The notes under the pieces: generated by a model
What the model was told of the DNA's origin: nothing
The model's input: the letters and a program-made list of their open reading frames with translations, nothing else
Database searches by the model: none
Part shown: positions 1 to 9,670 of the stretch, one piece after another
Position numbering within the stretch: position 1 is the first letter of the stretch
Layout of the letters: the number at the start of each line of letters is the position of its first letter
Source: Enterobacter soli ATCC BAA-2102
GTDB taxonomy: Bacteria; Pseudomonadota; Gammaproteobacteria; Enterobacterales; Enterobacteriaceae
Direction: 5' to 3'
DNA: 64,000 nucleotides
Assembly (NCBI RefSeq): GCF_001654845.1
Contig: NZ_LXES01000002.1
Span: forward strand, 62,001 to 126,000
Translations under genes and position numbers: made by a program

Positions 1-757
1 GTAAACTCACCGCCCAGGAGAGACTTAACCCCAACCATGCGCAAAAAATACCGCTAATACCGGCCATCAGGAGCAACCCTGGCAACGTACGTACCCAGCA
101 GCGCGCCGCTACCGCAGGCAGCATCATCAGCCCGACCGCCATCAGCGTGCCGAGCACCTGAAAACCAGCCACCAGATTGAGTACCAGAAGAGCGAGAAAC
201 AGGCCGTGCAACAGGCCTGGCAGCCAGCGGACGTTAACCTGCAACCAGGCGGTGTCGAAGGCTTCCGTCACCAGGCCACGATAAAAAACAGCCAGCGTAA
301 TCAGGGTGAAGATGCACACGCCCGCCACGAACATCGCTGCGTCGTTATCCACCGCCAGAATGGAGCCAAACAGCAAATGCAGCAGGTCAACGTTTGAACC
401 GCGCAGCGACACCAGCGTGACGCCCAATGCCAGCGAGCCAAGATAAAAACCGGCAAAACTGGCATCTTCTTTCAGCGGTGTGCGGCGGCTGACCAGGCCA
501 GCCACCAGCGCCACCACGATCCCGGCGATAAAACCGCCGAGACTCATCGCCAACAGTGACATCCCGCTCAGTAAGTACCCCACCGCCACACCGGGCAAAA
601 TCGCGTGTGACAAGGCATCGCCCATCAGGCTCATGCGACGTAACAGAAGAAAGACCCCGAGCGCCGTGGTGCTGACAGACAGCGCAAGGCACACCACCAG
701 CGCGCGGCGCATAAAGCCGTACTCAATGAACGGCTGGAAAAAGAGATGCCAGATCAT
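1..757 (-). CDS. Metal (zinc/manganese-type) ABC transporter permease, partial
   Basis: Integral-membrane permease of the ZnuB/SitC/TroC family (ABC-3), which carries Zn2+ or Mn2+ across the inner membrane. The reading frame starts at 757 with ATGATCTGG and stays open to the window edge, giving 252 residues; the C-terminus lies outside. It is strongly hydrophobic with several membrane segments. The family-typical stretch RRMSLMGDALSHAILPGVA is visible near residues 40-58. Its ATG overlaps the stop codon of the upstream ATPase gene (ATGA at 754-757), which implies translational coupling. A Zur box precedes the operon, so zinc is the most likely substrate; manganese cannot be excluded. No solute-binding protein is seen on this side and it may lie beyond the edge. 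Confidence 0.85.
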   Translation of the reverse strand, partial: MIWHLFFQPFIEYGFMRRALVVCLALSVSTTALGVFLLLRRMSLMGDALSHAILPGVAVGYLLSGMSLLAMSLGGFIAGIVVALVAGLVSRRTPLKEDASFAGFYLGSLALGVTLVSLRGSNVDLLHLLFGSILAVDNDAAMFVAGVCIFTLITLAVFYRGLVTEAFDTAWLQVNVRWLPGLLHGLFLALLVLNLVAGFQVLGTLMAVGLMMLPAVAARCWVRTLPGLLLMAGISGIFCAWLGLSLSWAVSL

Positions 758-1407
758 GCCACCCTCACCCGTTCGGTTTGAAATAAAGGGATCTCAGAAT
801 CCAGCCGTAACGTTTGCGGGAAGTGGCGCGCCACGCGCTCGCTGTCGTGCAGCACCGCCAGTAGCGTTTGCCCCTGCTGGTACATCTCCAGCATTAGCGA
901 CATCAGCACGTTGCAGGTTGCTTCATCAACGCCGGTAAAGGGTTCATCAAGCATCACCAGCGGGGCCTGCTGTACTAAAACGCGGGCAAATAACATTCGC
1001 TGAAACTGGCCGCCAGAAAGTTCATCAATAGTGGAATGCGCCATCGACTCCAGCCCCACCCGCTCAAGCGCGCTGGCGACACGTAGCCGCGCTCCCCGCC
1101 GTAATCCGGCCAGCAGCGAGATCCCCGGCCAGCAGCCCATGCTGACAACGTCCTGCACGGTGAGCGGAAATTGGGCTTCAAGGGCATGACGCTGCGCAAG
1201 CCAGCCGATCACCGGGCGTTTACCCGGCCAGTGAAAGCGGCCACTCACCGGCGGGATAAACCCGGCAAGCGTTTTCAATAACGTCGATTTCCCACAGCCG
1301 TTGGCACCGACAATGGCGGTCATGCTCCCGCGTTCAATGACGCCGGTAATGGCCCGGGTGACCGGCTGGCGTTCATAGCCCGCAGTCAGTTGATTCATAA
1401 CGATCAT
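754..1407 (-). CDS. Metal (zinc/manganese-type) ABC transporter ATP-binding protein
   Basis: Nucleotide-binding subunit that powers the adjacent metal permease at the cytoplasmic face of the inner membrane. All ABC landmarks are present in 217 residues: Walker A GANGCGKST at residues 34-42, signature LSGGQ near 130, Walker B LVMLDEP just after it, and a switch histidine (LHDSE) near 185. It resembles ZnuC/SitB. The start ATG overlaps the stop of a 35-codon upstream ORF (ATGA, 1404-1407), and its own stop overlaps the permease start, so three frames are coupled. An alternative start at Met4 would shorten it by three residues. Zinc is inferred as substrate from the Zur-type palindrome upstream. 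Confidence 0.88.
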   Translation of the reverse strand: MIVMNQLTAGYERQPVTRAITGVIERGSMTAIVGANGCGKSTLLKTLAGFIPPVSGRFHWPGKRPVIGWLAQRHALEAQFPLTVQDVVSMGCWPGISLLAGLRRGARLRVASALERVGLESMAHSTIDELSGGQFQRMLFARVLVQQAPLVMLDEPFTGVDEATCNVLMSLMLEMYQQGQTLLAVLHDSERVARHFPQTLRLDSEIPLFQTERVRVA

Positions 1408-1511
1408 GGCAAGGCCACCGCCCAGCGCACGGCCAGCCCGATAAAGACAATAAGCACCAACGCCAGCAGAAATCGCGTCAGTGCGGAAAGGGAGAGAAAG
1501 GACGTTGACAT
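1404..1511 (-). CDS. 35-residue hydrophobic peptide leading the metal ABC operon
   Basis: Small reading frame of 35 codons, ATG at 1511 and TGA at 1404-1406. The peptide begins MSTSFLSLSALTRFLLA and is one predicted membrane segment (about residues 9-31) with arginines at 13 and 29. Its TGA overlaps the ATPase ATG, the same ATGA coupling used between ATPase and permease, which argues that it is translated. It is the first frame after a Zur-type box. It may be a small subunit, a leader peptide, or the remnant of a longer gene; I recognise no homologue. No strong Shine-Dalgarno is obvious (GGTGCTGAG precedes the ATG). Confidence 0.5.
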   Translation of the reverse strand: MSTSFLSLSALTRFLLALVLIVFIGLAVRWAVALP

Positions 1512-1528
1512 CTCAGCACCACATCAAA

Positions 1529-1543
1529 TGTTATAACATAACA
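1529..1543. promoter_or_regulatory. Zur-type operator
   Basis: The sequence TGTTATAACATAACA is a near-perfect match to the enterobacterial Zur palindrome (TGTTATANTATAACA), with a single mismatch. It lies 18 bases upstream of the first minus-strand ATG at 1511 and overlaps a plausible -10 element (TATAAC), where a bound repressor would block transcription of the metal ABC genes when zinc is sufficient. Confidence 0.75.
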
Positions 1544-1629
1544 ATAATGAAAGATAATTAAGATGTAAATGGGAGAAATAAAAGGGAGTGTGGCGAAATG
1601 TTTCTGCGGGAAATAGATGCGCGCGGATG

Positions 1630-1663
1630 CCCTCACCCCAGCCCTCTCCCACAGGGAGAGGGT
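1630..1663. repeat. Palindromic intergenic repeat (CCCTCACCC/GGGAGAGGG family), copy 1
   Basis: Begins CCCTCACCCC and contains a 9-bp perfect stem, CCCTCTCCC (1642-1650) and GGGAGAGGG (1654-1662), around ACA. The same element recurs at 5767, 24292 and 62041, with a stem-only form at 14438. It sits 12 bases past the mltB stop codon and could end or stabilise the mltB transcript, although no T-run follows it. Confidence 0.8.
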
Positions 1664-1675
1664 GAATAAGATGAC

Positions 1676-2776
1676 TTACTGACTAAACGGAGACGCCGCT
1701 GGCGTACGCGCTTGGGATACCGCCAGCCCCAACTGCCACACCGCCATTGCATAATGGGTGCTGTGGTTATAACGGGTAATGGTGTAGAAGTTCGGCAGCC
1801 CGTACCAGTACTGATACCCCGTACCAATATCCAGACGCAGCAGGCTCGCCTGTTGTGCATTACCCAGCGATTGCGTTGGCGTTAAGCCCGCCGCTGCCAG
1901 CTGCGAAATGCTGTAGTTGGTTTTGAAGCCATTTTCCAGGCCCGGAGCCTGACCATTCGCCTGCACGGCAACCTGGCCGCCCTGTACCCAACCGTGCGCT
2001 TTGAAGTAGTTTGCCACGCTGCCGATGGCATCCACCGGATCCCACAGGTTGATGTGACCATCACCGTTAAAGTCGACGGCGTACTGTTTATAGGAAGACG
2101 GCATAAACTGGCCATAACCCATTGCCCCGGCAAACGACCCTTTTAGATCCAGCGGATCGTCCTGCTCGTTACGCGCCATCAACAGGAAGGTTTCCAGCTC
2201 AGATGAGAAGTATTCGGCACGACGCGGATAGTTAAAGGAGAGCGTTGCCAGCGCATCCAGAATGCGGGTTTTACCCATCACGCGACCCCAGCGGGTTTCA
2301 ACGCCAATGATCCCGACGATGATTTCAGGCGGCACGCCATACACCTGCCACGCGCGGTTCAGGGCATCTTCATACTGGTTCCAGAACACCACGCCATTTT
2401 GCACGTTGTCCGGGGTAATAAACTGTTTGCGATAGCGCAGCCATGCGCCATTCGGCCCGGTCGGCACCTGTGCGGTAGGGGCTTGTCTGTCCATCAGACG
2501 CAGCACGTAATCCAGACGTTTTGCCTGGGAGAGGATCTCATGCAGCTGCTGTCTGTCAAAACCGTGTTTGCTCACCATTTTATCGATGAACTGCTCGGCC
2601 GCCGGGTTATTCGCGAAGTCGCCGCCCATCTGCATCGTGTTGTGCTGAGGCTCCAGCAAGAATCCCCCTGAAGGCGCACCAGCTGTGGGCTGAGCGGTTT
2701 CAGTTTTAGGTTTGCTACTACAGGCAGAAAGCAGAATAAGCGCAGGTAACAGCGCTGCATAACGACGCTTGAACAT
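1676..2776 (-). CDS. mltB: Membrane-bound lytic murein transglycosylase B
   Basis: Outer-membrane lipoprotein that cleaves the glycan strands of peptidoglycan between MurNAc and GlcNAc, forming 1,6-anhydro ends. The start at 2776 gives 366 residues (E. coli 361) and places a type II signal peptide directly at the N-terminus, with lipobox LSAC and Cys19 as the lipidated residue; the frame is open further upstream but would bury the signal. Catalytic glutamate E160 lies in VETRWGR, as in Slt35, and an EF-hand-like calcium loop, DFNGDGHINLWD, lies at 235-246. Divergent from the sorbitol operon, from which it is separated by 273 bases. Confidence 0.95.
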   Translation of the reverse strand: MFKRRYAALLPALILLSACSSKPKTETAQPTAGAPSGGFLLEPQHNTMQMGGDFANNPAAEQFIDKMVSKHGFDRQQLHEILSQAKRLDYVLRLMDRQAPTAQVPTGPNGAWLRYRKQFITPDNVQNGVVFWNQYEDALNRAWQVYGVPPEIIVGIIGVETRWGRVMGKTRILDALATLSFNYPRRAEYFSSELETFLLMARNEQDDPLDLKGSFAGAMGYGQFMPSSYKQYAVDFNGDGHINLWDPVDAIGSVANYFKAHGWVQGGQVAVQANGQAPGLENGFKTNYSISQLAAAGLTPTQSLGNAQQASLLRLDIGTGYQYWYGLPNFYTITRYNHSTHYAMAVWQLGLAVSQARTPAASPFSQ

Positions 2777-2959
2777 GGGACATCCATTTAACGAGTTCGA
2801 CAAGATGCCAGTATGGTAAAGCATCCCCGACTCCTCAAGGAAGCGGTACTCGCTCCCACCGCCAAATCTTTACGCTCCCCAACGCAAATCTGCGCTTTTT
2901 TCAACCAAAACAGCTTTCACTTGCCCATTAACTTTCAAAATAATACATTTTTCTTTCAT

Positions 2960-2997
2960 TGTGAGATCTGATTAACACTTTAAAACCTTTCAAAGTG
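2960..2997. promoter_or_regulatory. Control region of the sorbitol operon (CRP-like site and SrlR-type inverted repeat)
   Basis: A CRP-like half site TGTGA (2960-2964) is followed after six bases by ATTAACA, a partial match to TGTGA-N6-TCACA. Next comes an inverted repeat, CACTTT (2976-2981) and AAAGTG (2992-2997) with a 10-bp spacer, flanked by TAA on the left and ATTA on the right. srl transcription is known to need CRP and to be repressed by the DeoR-type SrlR; assigning the repeat to SrlR is inference. Confidence 0.45.
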
Positions 2998-2998
2998 A

Positions 2999-4581
<1,583 letters not shown>

Positions 4582-4593
4582 GAGGTTCCTGTG

Positions 4594-4956
4594 ATGACCG
4601 TGATTTACCAAACCACCATTACCCGCATCGGCCAGAGCGCGGCCGATGCGCTCAGCGACCAGATGCTGATTACCTTTCGCGAAGGCGCACCGGCGGATAT
4701 CGAAGAGTTCTGTTTTATTCACTGTCACGGCGAGCTGAACGGTGAACTTAAGCCCGGCAGCCAGCTGGAGCTAGGTGAAACACGTTATGCCGTGACAGCC
4801 GTTGGCGATGTGGCGGAACAAAATCTGCGTGAACTGGGGCATATCACCCTGCGGTTCGACGGCCAGCCGCAGGCGGAATATCCCGGCACTGTTCATGTGG
4901 ATGGCCCTGTTCCGCAGGCTGTTACCCCGGGCTGCACATTAAAATTTGTTGCGTAA
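4594..4956 (+). CDS. srlB: PTS glucitol/sorbitol-specific EIIA component
   Basis: Cytoplasmic phosphocarrier that receives phosphate from HPr and donates it to SrlE. The 120 residues match E. coli SrlB closely; the phosphohistidine lies in CFIHCHGEL (His43). I place the start at the ATG at 4594 rather than the in-frame GTG at 4591, because the protein then begins MTVIYQTT as in E. coli and AAGAGG sits at the right distance upstream. Confidence 0.96.
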   Translation: MTVIYQTTITRIGQSAADALSDQMLITFREGAPADIEEFCFIHCHGELNGELKPGSQLELGETRYAVTAVGDVAEQNLRELGHITLRFDGQPQAEYPGTVHVDGPVPQAVTPGCTLKFVA

Positions 4957-4971
4957 TTTAAGGAGAGAAAT

Positions 4972-5751
4972 ATGAGTCAGGTTGCCGTTGTCATTGGTGG
5001 GGGACAAACCTTAGGAGAGTTCCTCTGCCGTGGGCTTGCCGCAGAAGGTTACCGCGTGGCGGTTGTCGATATTCAGAGTGAAAAAGCCGCCCGCGTGGCG
5101 GACACCATTAATACCGAATTTGGTGAAGGGATGGCGTACGGGTTTGGCGCCGATGCCACCAGCGAGCAGAGCGTAATGGCGCTTGCCCGCGGCGTGGACG
5201 AAATTTTTGGCCGGACTGACCTACTGGTTTACAGCGCCGGGATAGCCAAAGCGGCGTTTATCAGCGACTTTGCGCTGGGCGATTTCGACCGCTCCTTGCA
5301 GGTGAATCTGGTGGGCTATTTCCTTTGTGCTCGCGAGTTTTCTCGCCTGATGATCCGCGACGGTATTCAGGGGCGCATCATCCAAATCAACTCAAAATCC
5401 GGCAAAGTGGGCAGTAAACACAACTCGGGTTACAGTGCAGCCAAATTTGGTGGTGTAGGGCTGACGCAATCTCTGGCGCTGGATCTCGCCGAGTACGGGA
5501 TCACCGTGCACTCACTGATGCTGGGCAACCTGCTGAAATCACCGATGTTCCAGTCCCTGTTGCCACAGTATGCCACCAAGCTTGGGATTAACGCAGATGA
5601 GGTAGAGCAGTATTACATCGATAAAGTGCCGCTGAAGCGCGGCTGCGATTATCAGGACGTGCTGAATATGCTGCTGTTCTACGCCAGCCCGAAAGCCTCT
5701 TATTGCACCGGACAGTCGATTAATGTGACCGGTGGGCAGGTGATGTTCTGA
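4972..5751 (+). CDS. srlD: Sorbitol-6-phosphate 2-dehydrogenase
   Basis: NAD-dependent short-chain dehydrogenase that oxidises sorbitol 6-phosphate to fructose 6-phosphate, which feeds glycolysis. 259 residues, as in E. coli. The Rossmann motif GGGQTLGEF lies at residues 9-17, and the active-site residues S141, Y154 and K158 are in INSKSGKVG and YSAAK. A clear AAGGAG ribosome-binding site precedes the ATG. Separated from gutM by a palindromic repeat. Confidence 0.97.
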   Translation: MSQVAVVIGGGQTLGEFLCRGLAAEGYRVAVVDIQSEKAARVADTINTEFGEGMAYGFGADATSEQSVMALARGVDEIFGRTDLLVYSAGIAKAAFISDFALGDFDRSLQVNLVGYFLCAREFSRLMIRDGIQGRIIQINSKSGKVGSKHNSGYSAAKFGGVGLTQSLALDLAEYGITVHSLMLGNLLKSPMFQSLLPQYATKLGINADEVEQYYIDKVPLKRGCDYQDVLNMLLFYASPKASYCTGQSINVTGGQVMF

Positions 5752-5766
5752 TCGAGCGGCCTGATG

Positions 5767-5799
5767 CCCTCACCCTAACCCTCTCCCACAGGGAGAGGG
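5767..5799. repeat. Palindromic intergenic repeat, copy 2 (srlD-gutM gap)
   Basis: CCCTCACCC followed by the CCCTCTCCC-ACA-GGGAGAGGG hairpin, nearly identical to the copy at 1630. It lies inside an operon, between srlD and gutM, so it may act as a transcript stabiliser or processing barrier that sets the PTS/dehydrogenase part apart from the regulators. Confidence 0.8.
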
Positions 5800-5818
5800 A
5801 ACACAACAAGGAGCCAAC

Positions 5819-6178
5819 ATGGTAACCGCACTCATCACCGTCGCCGCTATCTCCTGGGTCTGCCAGATGGCGTTTGGCGGCTGGCAAATTCATCGGTTCA
5901 ACCGCGCGTTTGATGCATTGTGTCAGAAAGGCCGCGTGGGTGTCGGGCGCTCTGGCGGGCGCTTCAAACCGCGCGTGGTCGTGGCGATAGCGCTGGATGA
6001 ACACGACAATGTCTGCGATTCGCTCATTATGCGCGGGATAACGGTTTTTGCCCGACCGGCGAAAATCCAGGCAATTAACGGCAAATCGTTGCAGGAATTG
6101 CAGCCTGATGTGATCTTTCCCCATGATTCACTCTGTCAGAATGCACTATCATTAGCGCTTAATCTGAAACATGGATAA
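5819..6178 (+). CDS. gutM: Glucitol operon activator protein
   Basis: Accessory activator of sorbitol operon transcription, known in E. coli to act together with the SrlR repressor. 119 residues, the same as E. coli GutM, with one hydrophobic N-terminal segment (about residues 2-22) that suggests a membrane anchor and a conserved basic stretch GRVGVGRSGGRFKPRVVVAIAL near the middle. Starts with AAGGAG spaced 7-8 bases before the ATG. How it activates transcription is not evident from sequence; there is no recognisable DNA-binding fold. Confidence 0.93.
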   Translation: MVTALITVAAISWVCQMAFGGWQIHRFNRAFDALCQKGRVGVGRSGGRFKPRVVVAIALDEHDNVCDSLIMRGITVFARPAKIQAINGKSLQELQPDVIFPHDSLCQNALSLALNLKHG

Positions 6179-6241
6179 TTTCGTTGTGAACGCTATAAGC
6201 TTGCGAAATTATCATTTTGCAACTTAAGGAACAGAGCGCCT

Positions 6242-7015
6242 ATGAAACCACGTCAGCGGCAGGCGGCCATTCTGGAGCATCTGCAAAAGCAGGGAAAATG
6301 CTCGGTAGAGGAACTGGCGCACTACTTTGACACCACCGGCACAACGATACGCAAAGACCTGGTGTTGCTCGAAAACTCCGGTGCCGTCATCCGCACCTAC
6401 GGCGGAGTGATGCTCAATAAAGACGAAGCCGATCCCCCTATCGACCACAAAACGCTGATCAATACCCACCAGAAAGCGCTGATTGCCGAAGCTGCCGTGA
6501 AATTTATCCACGATGGCGACTCTATCATCCTGGATGCTGGCAGCACGGTATTGCAGATGATCCCGATGCTCAGCCGCTTTAACAACATCACCGTGATGAC
6601 CAACAGCTTGCATATCGTCAACGCCCTGTCGGAGAATGACTGCGAGCAAACCATCCTGATGCCAGGCGGGACGTTCCGTAAAAAATCGGCCTCATTTCAC
6701 GGCCAGCTGGCCGAGAATGCCTTCGACCACTTCAGCTTTGATAAACTGTTTATGGGGACGGATGGCATCGACCTGAACGCCGGGGTGACCACGTTTAATG
6801 AAGTGTTCAGCGTCAGCAAAGCCATGTGTAACGCTGCACGGGAAGTGATTTTGATGGCGGACTCGTCAAAGTTTGGCCGTAAAAGCCCCAATATTGTGTG
6901 CAGCCTTGAAAGTGTCGATAAGCTGATTACCGATGCGGGCATCGATCCGGCGTTTAAGAAAGCGCTGGAAGAGAAAGGAATCGACGTTATCGTAACCGGA
7001 GACAAAGATGAGTGA
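6242..7015 (+). CDS. srlR: Glucitol operon repressor, DeoR family
   Basis: 257-residue DeoR-type repressor. The N-terminal helix-turn-helix (about residues 18-55: [10 protein letters not shown] through GTTIRKDL) is followed by the sugar-phosphate-binding DeoR C-terminal domain with the typical [11 protein letters not shown] and [13 protein letters not shown] stretches. It represses srl in the absence of sorbitol; the CACTTT-N10-AAAGTG repeat before srlA is a candidate operator. Its stop overlaps the gutQ start by eight bases. Confidence 0.95.
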   Translation: MKPRQRQAAILEHLQKQGKCSVEELAHYFDTTGTTIRKDLVLLENSGAVIRTYGGVMLNKDEADPPIDHKTLINTHQKALIAEAAVKFIHDGDSIILDAGSTVLQMIPMLSRFNNITVMTNSLHIVNALSENDCEQTILMPGGTFRKKSASFHGQLAENAFDHFSFDKLFMGTDGIDLNAGVTTFNEVFSVSKAMCNAAREVILMADSSKFGRKSPNIVCSLESVDKLITDAGIDPAFKKALEEKGIDVIVTGDKDE

Positions 7016-7973
7016 TTTTCTGTTAAACGCTGGCCGCCAGACCTTGCTACTCGAATTACAGGAAGCGAGCCGCCTGCCAGATCGCCTGGGCGATGATTTT
7101 GTCCGTGCGGCGAACACCATCATTCAGTGTGAAGGCAAAGTGATCGTCTCCGGTATGGGCAAATCCGGCCATATCGGTAAGAAGATTGCCGCCACGCTTG
7201 CGAGTACCGGAACACCTGCGTTCTTTGTTCATCCGGCAGAAGCGCTGCACGGCGATCTGGGGATGATTGAAAGCCGCGACGTGATGCTGTTTATCTCCTA
7301 CTCCGGCTCGGCAAAAGAGCTGGATCTCATCATTCCGCGCTTGCAGGAAAAAGCCGTTGCCCTGCTGGCAATGACCGGAAAATCCCGCTCGCCACTGGCG
7401 CTGGCGGCAAAAGCGGTACTGGATGTTTCCGTAGAGCGTGAAGCCTGCCCGATGCACCTTGCCCCTACTTCCAGCACCGTAAATACCCTGATGATGGGCG
7501 ATGCGCTGGCGATGGCGGTTATGCAGGCGCGCGGCTTTAATGAAGAAGATTTTGCTCGCTCTCACCCGGCAGGCGCACTGGGCGCACGGCTGCTCAATAA
7601 AGTGCACCATCTGATGCGCACCGACGATGCCATTCCACAGGTCACACTGGATACCAGCGTAATGGACGCGATGCTGGAGCTGAGCCGTACCGGGCTTGGG
7701 CTGGTTGCCGTCTGCGATAACGGCGGTTTTGTGAAAGGCGTCTTTACCGACGGCGACCTGCGTCGCTGGCTGGTCGGCGGCGGCAAGCTGGAATCGCAGG
7801 TTTCTGAAGCGATGACCCAGGGCGGGCTAACGCTGAACGCAGAAAGCCGCGCCATCGAAGCCAAAGAGGTGCTGATGAAGCGCAAAATCACTGCCGCCCC
7901 GGTGGTGGATGAGAGCGGCAAGCTGTGCGGTGCAATCAACCTGCAAGATTTCTATCAGGCCGGGATCATCTAG
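7008..7973 (+). CDS. gutQ: D-arabinose 5-phosphate isomerase GutQ
   Basis: Interconverts D-ribulose 5-phosphate and D-arabinose 5-phosphate, the precursor of Kdo in lipopolysaccharide; a paralogue of KdsD that belongs to the sorbitol operon. 321 residues with an N-terminal SIS sugar-isomerase domain (about 35-170, including [17 protein letters not shown] and ALHGDLGMI) and two CBS domains (about 205-321). Ends at the palindrome CTAG, which also supplies the stop codon of the convergent norR gene. Confidence 0.95.
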   Translation: MSDFLLNAGRQTLLLELQEASRLPDRLGDDFVRAANTIIQCEGKVIVSGMGKSGHIGKKIAATLASTGTPAFFVHPAEALHGDLGMIESRDVMLFISYSGSAKELDLIIPRLQEKAVALLAMTGKSRSPLALAAKAVLDVSVEREACPMHLAPTSSTVNTLMMGDALAMAVMQARGFNEEDFARSHPAGALGARLLNKVHHLMRTDDAIPQVTLDTSVMDAMLELSRTGLGLVAVCDNGGFVKGVFTDGDLRRWLVGGGKLESQVSEAMTQGGLTLNAESRAIEAKEVLMKRKITAAPVVDESGKLCGAINLQDFYQAGII

Positions 7974-9484
7974 CCTTTCAGACCCAGACGTTTCGCCAGC
8001 CGGTGCAGGTTGGCGACGTCCGTTTCCAGCGCCCGCGCGCACGCCGCCCAGCTGCGGTTATTCTGCTCCAGCGCGCGGGTAATCATCTGCCGCTGAAACT
8101 CTTCCGTTGCTTCACGCAGGTTCTCGTGACTGATTTCCGGGATGTCCTGCGTCACAACAGGCGTGGTTTCATCATGCAGCGCAAAGTGACGCGCGTGGAT
8201 CACCACTTCATCTCCTGAACGCGTAGCCCGCGCCAGCACGACCGCACGGTGGATGGCATGTTCCAGCTCGCGCACATTGCCCGGCCAGCCGTAACTCAAC
8301 AGATGTGTTCTCGCCCCGGGGCTTAACACCACGCGGGAAAGCCCCATTCGCAGGCGGCACTGTTCACAGAAGTAACCTGCCAGCAGAACCACATCCTCAC
8401 CACGCTCGCGCAGCGCCGGTACGGAAAGTGGAAAAACGCTCAGGCGATGGAACAGATCGGCGCGGAAATTCCCGGCCAGCACCTCTTCACGCAGGTCGCG
8501 GTTGGTCGCCGCCAGCACGCGCACGTCCACCCTTAAGCTGCGATCGTCCCCCACGCGCTGAATATCGCCATACTGCAACACGCGCAGCAGTTTGGCCTGT
8601 AACGACAAAGACAGTTCGCCAATCTCGTCGAGGAACAACGTGCCGTTATCCGCCATTTCGAACTTACCGCTGCGGTTACTGATGGCTCCGGTAAACGCCC
8701 CTTTGACGTGACCAAACAGCTCACTTTCCGCCACGCTTTCCGGTAGTGCAGCGCAGTTGAGGTACACCAGTGGGTTCACCGCGCGCGGAGAGGCTTCGTG
8801 AATCGACTTTGCCACCAGCTCTTTACCGGTGCCGGTTTCACCGAAAATCAGCACGTTCAAATCAGATGCCGCCACAATGTCGATCTCTTTTTTGAGCTGC
8901 ATCATACCCGGTGAAAGGCCGATCATCTCGGTGTGGGTCACCTGTTCAAACGCCGCCGGGCTTCCCGGCAGAATGTTCTGGCTCTCCAGCTGTTCAATCA
9001 ACAGTGCATTGTTCAGAGCGCCGGACGCCAGGGCCGCAATCAGCCGCAGCTCTTCGTCGCTAAAGGTATCGAACTGATCCGGTGACATACCATCGAGCGT
9101 CAGGGCGCCAATCAGGTTCTGCCCGGCAAACAGCGGCAGGCCGATACAGGCGTGTACTTTGAGACTCTCCTGCCCCGGGATCAGCCCATCATAGGGATCA
9201 GGCAAGTCACTGTCGGCAGGGAAACGTACCACATCACCCGCACGGGCGATGGTTTCCAGGCGCGGATGGCCTTCCAGCGTAAAGCGGCGCCCCAGCACAT
9301 CCTGGGCCAGGCCGTCGATAGCCAGCGGAATAAACTGCCGCCCTTCGTAACGCAGCAGCGCCGAGGCATCACATTCCAGCACATCGCGCAGCGTGGAAAT
9401 CAGCCGCTGAAATCGGTCCTGATGACCAATACCGGTTTGCAGTTCAATGGCGATCTTCGCCAGTACGTTCACAGAAAAGCTCAT
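7970..9484 (-). CDS. norR: Anaerobic nitric oxide reductase transcriptional regulator NorR
   Basis: Sigma-54-dependent activator of norVW that senses NO through a mononuclear non-haem iron in its GAF domain. The start at 9484 ([12 protein letters not shown]) gives 504 residues as in E. coli. Domains: GAF 1-180; AAA+ about 185-430 with Walker A GETGTGKE at 215-222 and the sigma-54 contact loop GAFTGA at 262-267; Fis-type helix-turn-helix at the C-terminus. Divergent from norV; three NorR sites occupy the intergenic region. Converges with gutQ, sharing CTAG at 7970-7973. Confidence 0.97.
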   Translation of the reverse strand: MSFSVNVLAKIAIELQTGIGHQDRFQRLISTLRDVLECDASALLRYEGRQFIPLAIDGLAQDVLGRRFTLEGHPRLETIARAGDVVRFPADSDLPDPYDGLIPGQESLKVHACIGLPLFAGQNLIGALTLDGMSPDQFDTFSDEELRLIAALASGALNNALLIEQLESQNILPGSPAAFEQVTHTEMIGLSPGMMQLKKEIDIVAASDLNVLIFGETGTGKELVAKSIHEASPRAVNPLVYLNCAALPESVAESELFGHVKGAFTGAISNRSGKFEMADNGTLFLDEIGELSLSLQAKLLRVLQYGDIQRVGDDRSLRVDVRVLAATNRDLREEVLAGNFRADLFHRLSVFPLSVPALRERGEDVVLLAGYFCEQCRLRMGLSRVVLSPGARTHLLSYGWPGNVRELEHAIHRAVVLARATRSGDEVVIHARHFALHDETTPVVTQDIPEISHENLREATEEFQRQMITRALEQNNRSWAACARALETDVANLHRLAKRLGLKG

Positions 9485-9496
9485 TCCGACCTCGCT

Positions 9497-9552
9497 GTCA
9501 TTTTGACAATACATAGTGTCATATTGACAGCTTTTAAGATAGTCATAATGAC
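9497..9552. promoter_or_regulatory. Three NorR enhancer sites
   Basis: Three near-identical 11-bp elements, GTCATTTTGAC (9497-9507), GTCATATTGAC (9518-9528) and GTCATAATGAC (9542-9552), share the GTCA-N3-TGAC dyad. E. coli norVW likewise has three NorR sites, all needed for assembly of the active hexamer. They lie 56-125 bases upstream of the sigma-54 promoter, on the norR side of the gap. Confidence 0.9.
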
Positions 9553-9607
9553 TACTCATTATGGATAATAAATAATTAAATTTTTATAAATCAATCAGAT
9601 AAAAAGT

Positions 9608-9622
9608 TGGCACACAACTTGA
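9608..9622 (+). promoter_or_regulatory. Sigma-54 promoter of norVW
   Basis: TGGCAC at 9608-9613 is a consensus -24 element. Ten bases after the GG, the -12 position reads GA (TTGA, 9619-9622) instead of the usual GC. Start of norV is 49 bases downstream. It fits the known RpoN dependence of norVW. Confidence 0.75.
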
Positions 9623-9670
9623 TATAGCTAAAACATCTTATTTGAAAACGCCGTATTAATTGAGGTTGCT

